A stretch of DNA of 64,000 bases from Trichostrongylus colubriformis (lineage: Eukaryota; Nematoda; Chromadorea; Rhabditida; Trichostrongylidae). The stretch lies in the NCBI GenBank assembly GCA_963978905.1, contig OZ022261.1, positions 37,094,130 to 37,158,129 of the forward strand, written 5' to 3'. How positions within the stretch are numbered: position 1 is the first letter of the stretch; each line of letters opens with the position of its first letter. This document shows positions 45,573 through 57,800 of this stretch, piece by piece. Under the pieces are notes generated by a model. The model saw nothing but the letters and a program-made list of their open reading frames with translations, was not told where the DNA came from and did not search any database. Position numbers and translations under genes: made by a program.

Positions 45573-48446
45573 CTGGAGGAGGATGTCTGTATTTGCACGG
45601 ATTCCTACGGAAACGAATTCGACTTCTGCTATAGATCCAAAGAGAACGCATCGATGATCGGGCGAAAGTTCGCATGTGAACATCTGGAGCAATTATATCG
45701 ACTAGGCGAGTCAGAGCTTATAGTTTACATCGACCAGCTTTTTTGGTCCTCCGCTTGGCTTTCGAATGCTGCGATCCAATATTCCTAATATCCGACCGTG
45801 CCCCCGTATGGGTGGATTCGACGAAATCTCACATCACTTTATTACAGAGTTATTAGGTGCAGCTCCTTCTGTAAGAATCACCGATGATCTCAGGCCGGTA
45901 TTCGTAACCGCGTTCTCTCAGTCACATTTTATGGAGGGTAAAAGACTGGTAAGTTTCCAATCAAAATGTGTATGCCTCCGGCAATAGTCGTAGTAATTAG
46001 TTTTGCCAACATATTGGGAACTCGCTAATTGCTATCGTTTTTACTGAGCGGGCTTTTTTTGAAATACCATTTCTCTTGCTGGATTTCAGATCGCCAGTAT
46101 CAGAAAGTTCCACAAAAAGGCCATTGTCATTGTATACGATCTGGGACTCACACTGAAAGGTGCTGTTCGAGTGAAGCGATGGTGCCGAGTGGTCTATCGT
46201 CGATTTCGTTTCGAAGATTATCCTCCATTTTTTGAGCTACTGCACACATTCCGGTGGAAACCAATAATCATAGCGGTGAGTCCCTAATTTTACACAGTGG
46301 ATTTTGTATGGTGTTCTACAGCACTGTTCAGCTAGGTCAGACCTCGCGAGGAATCAGTAGACGACAATCCACAACGGAACCAGCAACGCATTTGGCATGC
46401 AGGGTGCTGTGACCTAGTTGAACAGTCCTGGCGCACACCTAATTATGTAACACCGCTGTAGAAAAATGTTGAAGCCTCACCCTTCCTACATATCAGCGGA
46501 CTTACGTACCATGAACGTTCAAAGCTCCAGATAATATGATGCTTCTAAAATACTCCCTTACAGGAGACTTTTCGGTATTATGATGCCGTGTGGTACAATT
46601 GCCCCGAATTGGTGGAACAACTAGCATGCATAAAAAACGTTGAAACATTGCTTGTAGAGGTTATACTGTAGTGTGGTTGGGTCAAGCGTTTTACAAACAG
46701 AGCGCCTCACTTGTACGCCGCCGTCAACCACGTCGGCACTCCGGTGACGCGCTCTATTTGTAAAACGCTTGACTCAATCACACTACAGTATACCGGTGCC
46801 GGCTCCGATGCGCAAAGTATGAGCGCGTCCTCACCGAGTGCCTTCCCACGCACGGCAACGACTTGATCGATGGCGGTGCTGCATTGCGCCAGAGAAGTAT
46901 CTATCACAGAGTACAGATGTGGTACACCGGAGGGAGGCATGGTCCTCTCAGTGAAGATTCTTTGAAATTTGCAAACTTCTTAATTACAGGAGACACTTCG
47001 AGACTATGGAGCCGTTTGGTACATGGACACTTCTGTAATACTGGAGAAAGGGGATCTTCGACATGTACAAACTTTAGTGACATGCAAAGCAAGACCTCCT
47101 ATCAGGTTTCTCTTTTGTTCCCAGTCATACATGGTGCATTTCAAACAGTTAAAAGTATAGCATCATTTGCATATGTTGCCCCAGTGTGGAGTGAAAAAAT
47201 AGAGAATGATTCCTTTACAGTTTACCATTTTTGACCGCTGATCAACGTGATATACGAGAATCTCACTGGAACAATACTTCTGGTTGGGACACAGTTCAGT
47301 GGACGGCAAACGTAAAGGAATGTAAAAAGGTTGGTTGATATAATTACAACGGGTTTGTATCGTTATGACAGGATTTCGCACCAGGGCATACGAGTCGATG
47401 CGTTTGAGCTAGGGGGCGCCCCAAGTAAATGGGTCCTATGACGATTACTCCCTTCAGGCGCGAACACGTTTATCGCCTTGGGACTCAAATACATACGACG
47501 CTCTTTGCAAGCACTCATCGCGCTGCGCGCCGCACGCTTCATGTGAGATCCTGTCTTAACGATGCACACGCTCATTATAGTACATATCTTAAGGGAAGTT
47601 CCTACACAATTTACGGTTTCACAGAAGCTCTTGTCCACACTAAATAAATCTGTAACGTATTAAAATAACGAGAAGTGATTTCAGTCAACCTACTTACTGC
47701 ATAGCTTTACTGGTCATGGAATCTATGCAGCTACTGATCCAGGTAGGTTCAACACACTTTATGATCCAAATAATTTCGATAACACAGAGCAGTGCGCCTT
47801 GTTTATTTCGCCTGTTTTTCAGCCCTATACTCGTACTTTCCGGTATCAATTGAAGAATTGAGAAAACCCAAAGCAAAAATGTATGAGGCGGGATTGGTGT
47901 TCGCCGTCAAAACGCGTGAAACGACGGAAAATGTTTTGAAGTGGTCGGTAATGTACAAATCACTGCGGTACACACTTACTGATTGGCTGATCAGTTATGC
48001 GCGACAACGTCTAACCAGCCAATCAATGCGTGTATTGCGGAGATCAGTTTCTGAAGCTCCCGACAGTCACCTATCTTTACTTTTTCAAGGAGTGTTCTCT
48101 GTGCACTGGAAGAGGACTGCATGGGTACAAAAATCATTCCGAATGCATGCCAATTTAATACTAGTGATTATTATACCTCATTTGCTCGTTGTCACAGGTA
48201 ACTTATTATGCTCACTTTCATGTTTTTTGTAAACAACTTCAGAAAATGATTAATTGACGAAATTATGCAGCAGTTTTTGGTATTATACCGTATACTTACA
48301 GGTACGATCAGTCCGTAGTCAACGTTCTACTGGCTGATTCATACTATTACGATAGGCACTACTATTCAAGCGAAATCACAGATTTCTTTCGTATTCAGCG
48401 ATTTCTTGCACATACTGTGGGAAATCGTGAATTGAAATGCGATTAG
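45573..48446 (+). CDS. DUF1647-domain nematode protein (glycosyltransferase-like), about 8 exons
   Basis: Exons are 45573-45948, 46090-46275, 46990-47105, 47221-47329, 47685-47742, 47823-about 47947, 48090-48197 and 48302-48446. Landmarks in order are CICTDSYGNEFDFCY, RPVFVTAFSQSHF, AIVIVYDLGLTLKGAV, FRWKPIIIA, GAVWYMDTSV, WNNTSGWDTVQW, LLHSFTGHGIYAATDP, VLCALEEDC and RYDQSVVNVLLADSYYY. This order is that of the nematode DUF1647 family, thought to be lumenal glycosyltransferase-like enzymes. The biochemical role is not established. Two oddities stand out. A T6 run at 45739-45744 shifts the frame inside the first exon. The donor of exon 6 is uncertain (47947 or 47952). The gene converges on the M13 protease gene with 389 bp between stops. 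Confidence 0.75.
46323..46426. repeat. short MITE in a DUF1647 intron
   Basis: The inverted ends actgttcagctaggtca (46323-46339) and tgacctagttgaacagt (46410-46426) enclose about 70 bp of non-coding sequence. Confidence 0.55.
46564..46674 (+). pseudogene. duplicated, decayed copy of DUF1647 exon 3
   Basis: After an acceptor (tccctta caggag context, AG at 46562-46563) the sequence encodes ETFRYYDAVWYN, matching ETLRDYGAVWYM at the start of the real exon at 46990. The nucleotide match covers about 40 bp. Downstream the two diverge, and this copy runs to a TAG with no evident donor. It reads as a partial tandem exon duplication. A mutually exclusive alternative exon is less likely. Confidence 0.5.
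46662..46792. repeat. TA-flanked hairpin MITE
   Basis: Arms of about 44 bp begin TATACTGTAGTGTG and share caagcgttttacaaa. They are inverted with few mismatches around a GC-rich loop. It begins within the end of the duplicated exon copy and lies in the intron before the functional exon. Confidence 0.7.
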
Positions 48447-48555
48447 CTCACTGATGAGTGCTTTCATCCGGTTACTGGTAAAATACAAGATTCTTCAACC
48501 TGTGTATATTTTATGATGTCAAGTGTTCTATTTTCGTTGACTGTATCACAGATTT

Positions 48556-48561
48556 TTTATT
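48556..48561 (-). promoter_or_regulatory. possible poly(A) signal of the M13 gene
   Basis: AATAAA on the minus strand lies about 275 nt beyond the protease stop codon. Confidence 0.4.
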
Positions 48562-48835
48562 AAATATAAAGTCATTCTACAATACATGTGGAGAAGAGAA
48601 GGAACGACACTTCTATCGCTTCAAATACTTACTATTTCCACCTAAAACGTTGAAAGATGAAACTCTGCAGTGTCGGGGTTCCCACGGATGTCGTCACCAG
48701 TGGTGTGGTGCGGGGGAAACCAGCGAGGCGCCGCGCCGCGCAACACTCGCGTTTGGTCCATCGCGGCGTCTGTGGTGGAAATGACGCACACATGGCTCTC
48801 GCGACGTCGCTTCGTCTCGCTCGCACTGCATCCCG

Positions 48836-51800
48836 TCACCACAGTGTACATGTGCGCTCAGGAAACATGGGCGATCCTCGTTCGCACTCGAATGCTTCAG
48901 CAAATTCAGGTTGGTTGGACAGTACAACGTTAACGCGATACATATCAGGTGCATGGACGTCATTGGCCAGTTTATTCAAGAGTGTTGCTCGACGAGTGTT
49001 TCCACACCAGATCTAAAAGAAGACAGTCTCGATTCTTGGAAAGATATCTCTGATGAAAAAATGAAATTAGTTGCTTTCTATGATTAAGCATGCTTTTGTT
49101 AATAGTGGATCTGCGTCAAAGCATGTTTCGCCTTTGCCGGAGGAGAAGCAGCGCCGATATGGGCACTGGTAGTACAGCCTTTGTGGCAGCTTTGCCACGC
49201 TCCGTCGAAAGGGGCGGAGACCAAACGCCCCAGCACTGGGCTATTAAAGACGATATTAACGCGGTTTCTTCGCAAAGCTGGAATGCGCGTTTTAGTTGCT
49301 GCTGGATGCTCAGAAGAAAAGAGAATGCTTGATTAAGAAGTATGACTAAGTTACGGTGTAGATAGTTCCTTACGAAGGCATAATTCATGAAGAAATATTG
49401 CATTTGAGTGTAGCCTTCCAGTCCAGCAATAGTGAAGTGTTCTGAAGTACGTTCGGAAAGACGCGAAGCTGCCTGAATATGTACATAGTATATAGTATAT
49501 AAGTGCTCGGCAGAGAAGACGGCGACTGTCGCGACTTGCTCTAAAGTTCTGGCAGCTAAGATGGTAAGGTAGGCGTGTCTAGAAATCACAGTGGTCCTAT
49601 CCAATCAAACTACAATTCACACATACTCGAATCGCTGCCCGCATTCCTCCGTTGTCGGCAATGTTCTCGCCTTCGGTTCTTCTTCCATCGATCTAGAAAG
49701 CAACACATATCTTTCTTATTGCGGGCACAAGCTGAATAACGGTTCGTCCGAGCCACTGATTAAAAATGCTCTTTATTTCAAAGAAAGCATAGAACCGCCC
49801 AACCGATCGTTTTAATGGCTTCACGCTGTTGCTATTCTTCGAATCGCTGGTGAGTCATTTTTTCACATTTCGAAAACGTTTGAGGGGAAATTTCGAAATT
49901 GATGACCCGGCAATGAAGGTCCTTGATAATTCTAATCTGAGCTTTCAGATGTATAGATGATGAATTTTCGAGCACCTCCATTTCAGATGTGTCCCTCGCT
50001 CTTGGCGTGGCCCCATATGGCATCTCCGCCTATAAACTGCCAAGTTCGATTCATTGGAATTACGTCATTTGGTTTGACCTTCACTGTCGTACTACCCAAC
50101 ACTTCGTTTTAATTTTAATGCGTTTTATATCCACTGATTTCCAACGCTACTTTTTTCATTTGATGCTTCATTAGTGTTTCTCGTCAGTTGCTGTTCGGCT
50201 TCTTTTATTGCTTCTCCAGGTTTCAAAAAGGCTCACTTGAACATTCAGATCGTTGACAAAAATGCTGCCATACTGGTGATCAAAACATTCTTTTCTGCGC
50301 TCGAAGTTCTTATACGTTGCTTCATCCCACCAGTCGTTTTTATTACCGAACTCATCGTACGACGCACCTACAAATGCAGATATAAAGAAGAAAAATGAAA
50401 AGGAAAAAACAAGGGAGTTTATAAATAGGACTTCTTCCTGTTCCCTAGTGAATCGAGATATTGCTTAATTGGATGACGTACCGCTGTCATCAAAGGCGTG
50501 GGTGACCTCATGTCCAGCAACAACTCCTATAGCACCGTAGTTTAATAATCTGCAAAAAAAGATAGTTAAAGCAAAGTCTGCTACAAGCCACTCAGATGAT
50601 GCACAACTACGTCAGGATTTCTGACCGCGGGGTGCGGCTTGCGCGGGGCGTCATATATTAGGCAACCAAAAAAGCTCGTGCGTTGATTATTTCTATGCAA
50701 TGCATTAAAAAAACTGATTGTGGTAGGAGGGTAATATTGCATATGCTTCGAAGCTTGTTTTATGCAGAATCATTCAGTGTGTCTCATAAGTTTAAGTAGT
50801 TAAGTTTGAAATTTTGGCACTATTCAACTATCACTACCCCAGATACCGCGAGTTGGACAAAAAAATAATTCGCTAAAACTTTGCCTAGGGGGTGGGTTAT
50901 CAGGGGTGCTGATCACGAATATGACATACGTTTTTGGTGTTTGCGCCCAACTCGTTTTCACCAATATCGCTAAATCTTTGCCCAAAACGGCGCTCGCGCT
51001 AAAAACAAAGTTCATATCCGTGATCAGCATCCTGAATAGCTCTTACAAGGAAGGCCCATCAGGTCATGGTGAGCTTTTTCAAAACGGTTTTTTGCATTTT
51101 ATAGGGTCACATACATGAAGCAAAAAACCGCTCTCAAATTCGGCTAAATGGTTTTGGGGGGGCCCAGAGAATGAGTGACAAAAGTTGCTTAGAAAGAAAC
51201 AATTTTGACCAGTTTGCTGCAATGCTTTCCAGCTGCGGTATTCAGAGTATGCATATCAGAAGACTGTCTTCAAACCTACGCCAAAACCACTGCGATCTGG
51301 CTCAAAAATGTAGAATCACTTATGGTAACTGCTAAACAAAACAAAGAAAGCTGATAGGGGATGCACAGACTATGGTGCTTGCAGTGGTTGGATGGCCGAA
51401 TGGATAGGGGGATAGATCGGTATTGGCATGGTGGTGGGGGTGATTGTGGTTCAAGTCCCTTCTACGTTCTCGCTTTTGCATTTTCTTAATTTTCTTTGTC
51501 TAGCGCTATACTATTTGCGCACATGCAAAATGACTGCAATTTTCGTCGCTGGTGCACGAAAGTGACCCCATTTGCAAGCTTTCGGTGGTTCAAGTGTTTG
51601 GACCCTTCGGCGCCCCTAGCACGCGTGCCAGGAGTTTTCCTGCGAAACTAGTGCGATATTCGTGCTCAGGAGACTCAATTATCCCTAGATACAGAATACT
51701 ATCCAAATTGAGATTTTCATCCAAACTCGAGATGGTGGGGTGGACATGGGCACACAGTTACTGCACCACTTGTACAAACGAACAACTTACAGCCTCGATT

Positions 51801-54800
51801 AAATGGAGTGGGGCATGTGCAGAAACATCGCATTCCAAGTGAACTGCACCTAGCAATACCATGCGAAGGCAAAAGATGGCAAATATTTCCTTATATCGGC
51901 TAGCGAGCTCCTTTCGTTGAGTGCTCCTTACTATGGCAGTAGTAGTACTATTGGTCGCCCAATTTTTCGAGTTTGGGTCCAAACGCGATTAGGCTGAAAA
52001 CTCGTCATATAGGGTAGTTCGAACCCCTGAGCATGAATATCACACGTACTTTGCAGGAAAACGCCTAGTTCCCCTGTTGTGAGCGTTGGCAGGTCCAAAC
52101 CAATCATTCGCTTATTACGCAAAAATAGTGAAGATAACGGTTCGCTGGTAGAATAAAAATTGATTTTGCACATATTTTGCACGTATGGTCTTACATGAGC
52201 ACAAATGGATAAGAACTAGAAAAATGCAAAAATTTGTCCTCAGTGGGGACCGAACCATCAACTATTTTCTGGGCCCCCCAAAACCGTTTAGCCAAATTTG
52301 AAACCGGTTTTTTGCTCCATGTATGTGACTCTATGTGACGCAAAAAACCGTTTTGAGAAAGCTCACCATGACCTGATGGGCCTTCCGTGTTAGATGACAT
52401 TTTCAAACAAAGTTGGTGAGAACGAGTTGTTGCACCAACATGGTGCAAATGCAACAATTTGGCGCAAACGCCAAAAACAGATGTCATATTCGTGATCAGC
52501 AGTCCAAATAACCCCCCTCCCTAAGCAAAGTTTAGCAAAAATTATTTTTTTATCAACTCGCGGTATCTGGGATAGTGATAGTTGAATAGTGCCAAAATTT
52601 CAAACTTAAACACTACTTAAACTTATGAGACACACTGAGTGATTCTGCATAAAACAAGCTTCAAAGCATATGCAATGTTACCCTCCTACCACAATCAGTT
52701 TTTTTTAATACATTGCACAGAACTGATCAATTAGAAAAAAGCGCACGACCTTTTTCGCTTGCCTAAAATCTTGGACTGGTGCAAAGTCTTCCCACACTTT
52801 TCTTTCAGGACGTTGCTACTCCAAAGTTCTCAGATAATATAAGCAATATAATCATCATTGTCTTCCACTACTTATCTCCAGTGAGTGATTGGCTTCTCAG
52901 TGCCTCTACCCAGTAGCTCACAAGCAACGATTTAAGAGACCTACTGATACCCAATTAGGATGCAGCCAGATGATCAAACTTCTTGCAATTCATATACGTT
53001 CAGGGCGCTGTTTGAATAGCAGTTGGAACGTGATGGGGTAAGAGAATGCGCAGGAAGAAGCGGAAGTCGCGGTTCAGCTCTATGTTATTTTCCTGCCTTA
53101 TCTTTACAGCATACTTGAACACGACCATGTTATTGGACAAATTAGCCGCTCTTCGGGAAGGGTGGAAAGTGCTGTTTGCCTTCTGTGTAGTTGTTTAGCT
53201 TAATCAATAGTTGTCATAGTAGTACCGTTGGTACAATATTAAGTGTGGTGTTCCTGCGGAAATCTGTAGCGATTGGTGCCGACCTGATATCCAGCTATTG
53301 CCATGCTGGAGACGATTTTCCCCTGCTCTGCCAATGGTGACCCTCCTTATGGTCTACACAGAATACCCAGCTTTCATTTGCAACCATATGTCTCGTAGAT
53401 GTTTTGTCAACTAGGATTCTTAGCTACTCTTCTGCTAGCTTGGCTGACTCACTGAGTTGGTGAGGCACCCGAACTCCTCACGGTTTCTGAGAGCTGTGAC
53501 AGTTTGATAGTCTGCTTATTGTCGTATGGGGAGTGAGTGTTGCTGCTACTTATCCCATGCTGGCCGTCAGATTAGTTTTCAGTCCCTCAGGATATGGGTG
53601 TGCGGTGGGTGGGTGAAAAATAAAAGTGTATCTCCAGATGCAGAATCGATGGAGCAGCGAGAACGGTAGGATAATAGTCAGTGCAGCATAAATATTGCTA
53701 TTCCTCACCTAGGCATCCTGTAGACACTTGTAATGAAATAAGGATTTAATATTGTAAGCTCAAAAGGGTTTGAGCTTGTTTACGGTAACCTGATCGATCA
53801 ATGCGAATGTATTGTTTTAGCCGATGAGAGGAGGCGCGCCGAAGACGCGGGGAGAAGGAAGGACCGGACCTCAAGGACGGAGGCGGATGGGACCGACGGA
53901 CTGGCGAGGAACCCGACTACCTGCTACCCGTGTTTTGACGGGCCTTCGCTGCTATTCCGTTAATTCCAATAAAGCTGTATTCACATCGCTGTATATGGAG
54001 TTTCACCACAACTATTACTGGTAGCAGCGAGTGGTTCCGATCCACCGACCTCCGGGTTATGGGCCCAGCACGCTTCCACTGCGCGTATAAGATCATGGAC
54101 GCCGTCTACGGAATCCAGCCTCTAGGATGCCTCGACCGACACCAGCGACACGCGTGGACGATTCGATTCATCGTAGATGAAACTCCCATATCTCTCAATG
54201 GCAGAGCGGTTGCTCTAACAGAGGACCAACGTCAGGCAATGACGATAGGCATCGGCGAGTCCCCCGTCGTAGGCATACAGGCCGCATTCGGTACCGGTAA
54301 GACGGTGGTAGGGGGCGTGTATAGCAACCCATGTAGCTTCATCGGGAGGCCGATACGCCCTCGTCTCCGTAACCACAAACGCGGCCGTTGCCCAGTGTAC
54401 AGAAACTATACTGGCCTTGGACGCCTTTGCCCATCTACAAGTGTACCGCTACGTCGCCGAAACAGTGGTATTCGACGACACTATACATGCAAGCTGCGTC
54501 GACATGCATGAAGTCCTCAAGAGCCTGGCTGATCGGAACGACTTATCCGACGAACAACTCGAAATGTGCCAGCGCTTTCGCACCGGCCGCATCCGTTGCG
54601 AAAGCTTCATGCGCCATCGCGAGTACTCCATGCAGCTAACGGATCAGGAGAGGAAGGAGCTCATCCTAGCGGAAACCGACGTCTCTGTCCTGATTGACAA
54701 AGTGATGTCAGTCTTGTTCGAAGTTGCACCGCCACAGACTATCGCTATCACCACCTTCTCTCTGCTCAACGCAACCGGCAAGAATGGCATTTTTGCCGGC

Positions 54801-57800
54801 TTCCTGAACAACTTCTCCATCCTCATATGCGGCGAAGCATCGCAAATCCCAGAACCAGTATTCGCAGCTCTGATGACACGTTTTCCCAAGGCGAGGCACA
54901 TCTATATAGGCGACATACACCGATTGGAGCCTTACGCTCGCTGTTCCCCACACTCCAATCCGGTCAAATTCGGAGCATGCAGCACATCGGACGTGTTAGC
55001 CAGAGCCCGCGCAGTCCCCATGGCCCATCTGGTCACCACCTTCAGGGCCCACCCCAAACTCAATGGACTGCCGAACCACTTAGCCTACAGCGGGACGCTT
55101 CGGAGCGGAACCCCCGGCGATCAGCGCCGCCTCCTTTCGGATATAATGCGTTTCCCGCGCGAGGAGCTTCCATTCCTGTTTCTGGACGTCGCTGGGACCT
55201 CGCAGAAGGCGCAGAGTCACTCACACTATAACGACGCCGAAGCTCAGGTATGCATGACAAGTGTCACGCCTAATGGGTGGGATCTCAGCAACCAGTATTT
55301 GCATTATAACATTCTATAAGGAACAGCACCGCCGGCTCGTCGAATTTTCACAGGATGCCGGAGTCGATCTTTCCACAGTGAACGCCATTCAGGGACGAGA
55401 GAAGGACGTCGTAATACTCCTCACTACTAAGACGAACTTCGACCCCGATGCACCAACAATCCCTGCTCTCCATACCATATTGGAGCTCCGTTATAACATG
55501 GGCACGTGCACACAACGCCGTCATACCCGCCATGGCTCTAAGGGAGTTTCTCCCCCCGGAGTGACGTAGGTCTCTTCCCTTCTCTTTTTTCATTTTCTTT
55601 TCTTTGAGTGATCATTCTTATTATTTCTTATTATTACTGTTTTGGAAGCTGTTCGTTCCCCATTTCGCACACTTTCAAGATAAAAAAGGGAGGAAATATA
55701 GGATCAAGAAATTCCAAAATCAAGCCGACCTCACGTCCTTTTAAGATAAAAAGGGAAGGTGTTAGCTCAAAAGGTTTGAGCTTGCATACGGTAATCTGAT
55801 CGATCAATGTGAATGTTATTGTTTCAGCCGATGAGAGGAGGCGAGCCGAAGACGGGGGAGAAGGAACGACGACGGAACTCGAGCACGGCGGCGGATGGGA
55901 CCGATGGACTGGCGAGGAACCCGACTACCTGCTACCCGTGTTCTGACGGGCCTTTGCTGCTATTCCGTTAATTCCACTAAAGCTGTATTCACATCGCTGT
56001 CAGTATACGAAGATCCACCACAACTACTACTATATGTGTAAACTTGAATTCGAGCCGGTTTCTGCTACGAAGTAGCGAGGCTATCATACATTTCATAAAA
56101 TCGTCCGAGCATGCTTCAAGTTACTACAGTAATTACGAAATTATAAACCTCAAAAGCTGTGAAACTCAGGAAATTCTGGGTGTCACAAGGCTGATGCACC
56201 AACCTAATGGTTGGTTTTCGATGATTGCACGGCAACTACAGACGCCGCCCCTGAATCGCACGCATCACGTGGTACGCCGCGATGCGAGTGACGTAAGGAC
56301 ACACATATTAGAGATACAGCGATGCTCAAGATTCCAACGGAAGCCTGAACGCTCTCGATCGTGACTTTGTACATTGAATCAAATTTGTACCTTCTTTTCT
56401 CATATGGAAAAAAGCTGAGACCAAACTCGTGACAAAATAAAAGAAAGAAGAACCTAACGAGAGAGTCTAACAGAATTCGAAACTCATTCCGCGAAAGTGT
56501 CGCCGACCATGAGTCTCGTGCTCATCTTCTGATCACAGGGGAAAGGTGAATGAATAAAATAGAAGGATGAAAAATCTAGGATCCAGATACCAGAAAGTGT
56601 GCTCCATTGCTACAATGTTGTGTTGGAATCACAAACCTTGGTAAAGATGCGTTGAAAAACGGGGACTGAAGGATGCCGGCAGAAACAGCTGAAAGCAATA
56701 ATCGTCACAGTGAAATAGAGATCGAAGGTTGAACCTCAAGTTCACCTACCTATTTGGTTCCTATTGCTGTCGTAAAAGGCATTCACCTCCATAACCGATG
56801 TATCGAATGTACCGCGAGTGTTTGTTTTATCCAATTTAAGAAATACACTTTCTCGCATCCATTCTTGAATCGCCATAGTAATATCATAGTACGAATTTGT
56901 CGCTGTGTAGGTCAACTAGAAAGAGCCGATTCAGCTTTAAATGGGGAGCACGGCGGCCAATGCGGCGTCGCGTCGGCTTTTCCTGCACCACAATTGTACA
57001 GCTTTAACATGACTTTTACACTTATTACCGCAATCCATTTCATGATGGATCGTAAGAAGCTTTCATTTATATTCTCAAAGATTTCACTTACATGTGCGTA
57101 CCGCACCTGCCGCAATGTGTCGTTGAAAATATTATTGTCATAGCCGATGAAATCACGAATAGCATTAGCCTGAATGAATACCACTCGTGTGAATGAAGGG
57201 GCAGTAAAAACAATCTGCAAACTGCTGAATTAAAGAGACACTCCGCGATTATCAGATTACTCGACTCACCTTCTTGGGGCAGTAGATGCATAGGTTACTA
57301 GTTGCATACTTTTGCTCCGCCACGATACGCCATAATGACGCCTCACCCGCTCGAACCCACCCTGACCACGTAATTTCTATCCAGCTGACCAATGACCAAC
57401 TTAGGTAGGCGTGACTGCGTCAGTTGGGTTGAAGTAGCGAGCTTACTGGGATGTTTGTTTGCGATTACGTACAACCTATGAAATCGTGGAACCTGGATAG
57501 ACATCCAAGGATGTGCCACCCCAGAAGTAACTCGATTAATCTGATCATCGCGAGTTGTGCCTTTGATCCACGGTAATGCCATATAATGTACATTTGTTGA
57601 GACAGACCACCCATCATTAAAGGCAGCATTAGGGGAAAGTCGGACGAAAAGTAAAAGAAATAGTGCATATAAAAGTCGAGATGCCTAGTAACAGGATAGT
57701 GGAGAAAAACGGATGGAAATGGCAAAATACCCGAGAAATAGGACCTCCTTCTCACCGTTGATTCTCTACCCGGACGACCTTCCCGTCAAGAGGTGGGTAG

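Larger units (their letters stand above)
53753..56030 (+). mobile_element. LTR element carrying an SF1 helicase instead of gag-pol
   Basis: Direct repeats at 53753-54018 and 55760-56030 begin TGTWAGCTCAAAAGG, contain ccgatgagaggaggcg, gggaccga-ggactggcgagg and (a)ataaagctgtattcacatcg, and end accacaactaYtac. Right after the left repeat comes TGGTAGCAGCG, a primer-binding site for initiator tRNA-Met. Right before the right repeat is a purine tract (aaaaagggaagg, 55748-55759). Flanking bases aatat (53748-53752) and tatat (56031-56035) could be a 5-bp target duplication with one change; a 4-bp ATAT duplication fits if the LTR ends one base later. The 1.74-kb interior encodes only a helicase-like relic. 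The element lies in an M13 intron in opposite orientation to the gene. Confidence 0.8.

Noticed and set aside
48836..49012. Frameshift in the last M13 exon
   Set aside because: Careful reading of 48901-48960 shows an uninterrupted frame to the terminal CTLW and stop.
54019..54084. Genuine initiator tRNA-Met gene on the minus strand
   Set aside because: The first nine positions (5' acceptor strand) are missing, CCA is encoded, and it abuts an LTR exactly where a primer-binding site belongs.
53753..56030. Helitron
   Set aside because: A helicase is encoded, but it is UPF1/DNA2-like rather than Pif1-like. There is no Rep nuclease, and the ends are direct LTR-like repeats with primer site and purine tract rather than TC...CTRR with a hairpin.
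50549..56750. Loss of the M13 exon encoding the AGILQPPF-type segment
   Set aside because: The exon was found at 56688-56637 with the correct phases on both sides, so the gene is not missing it.
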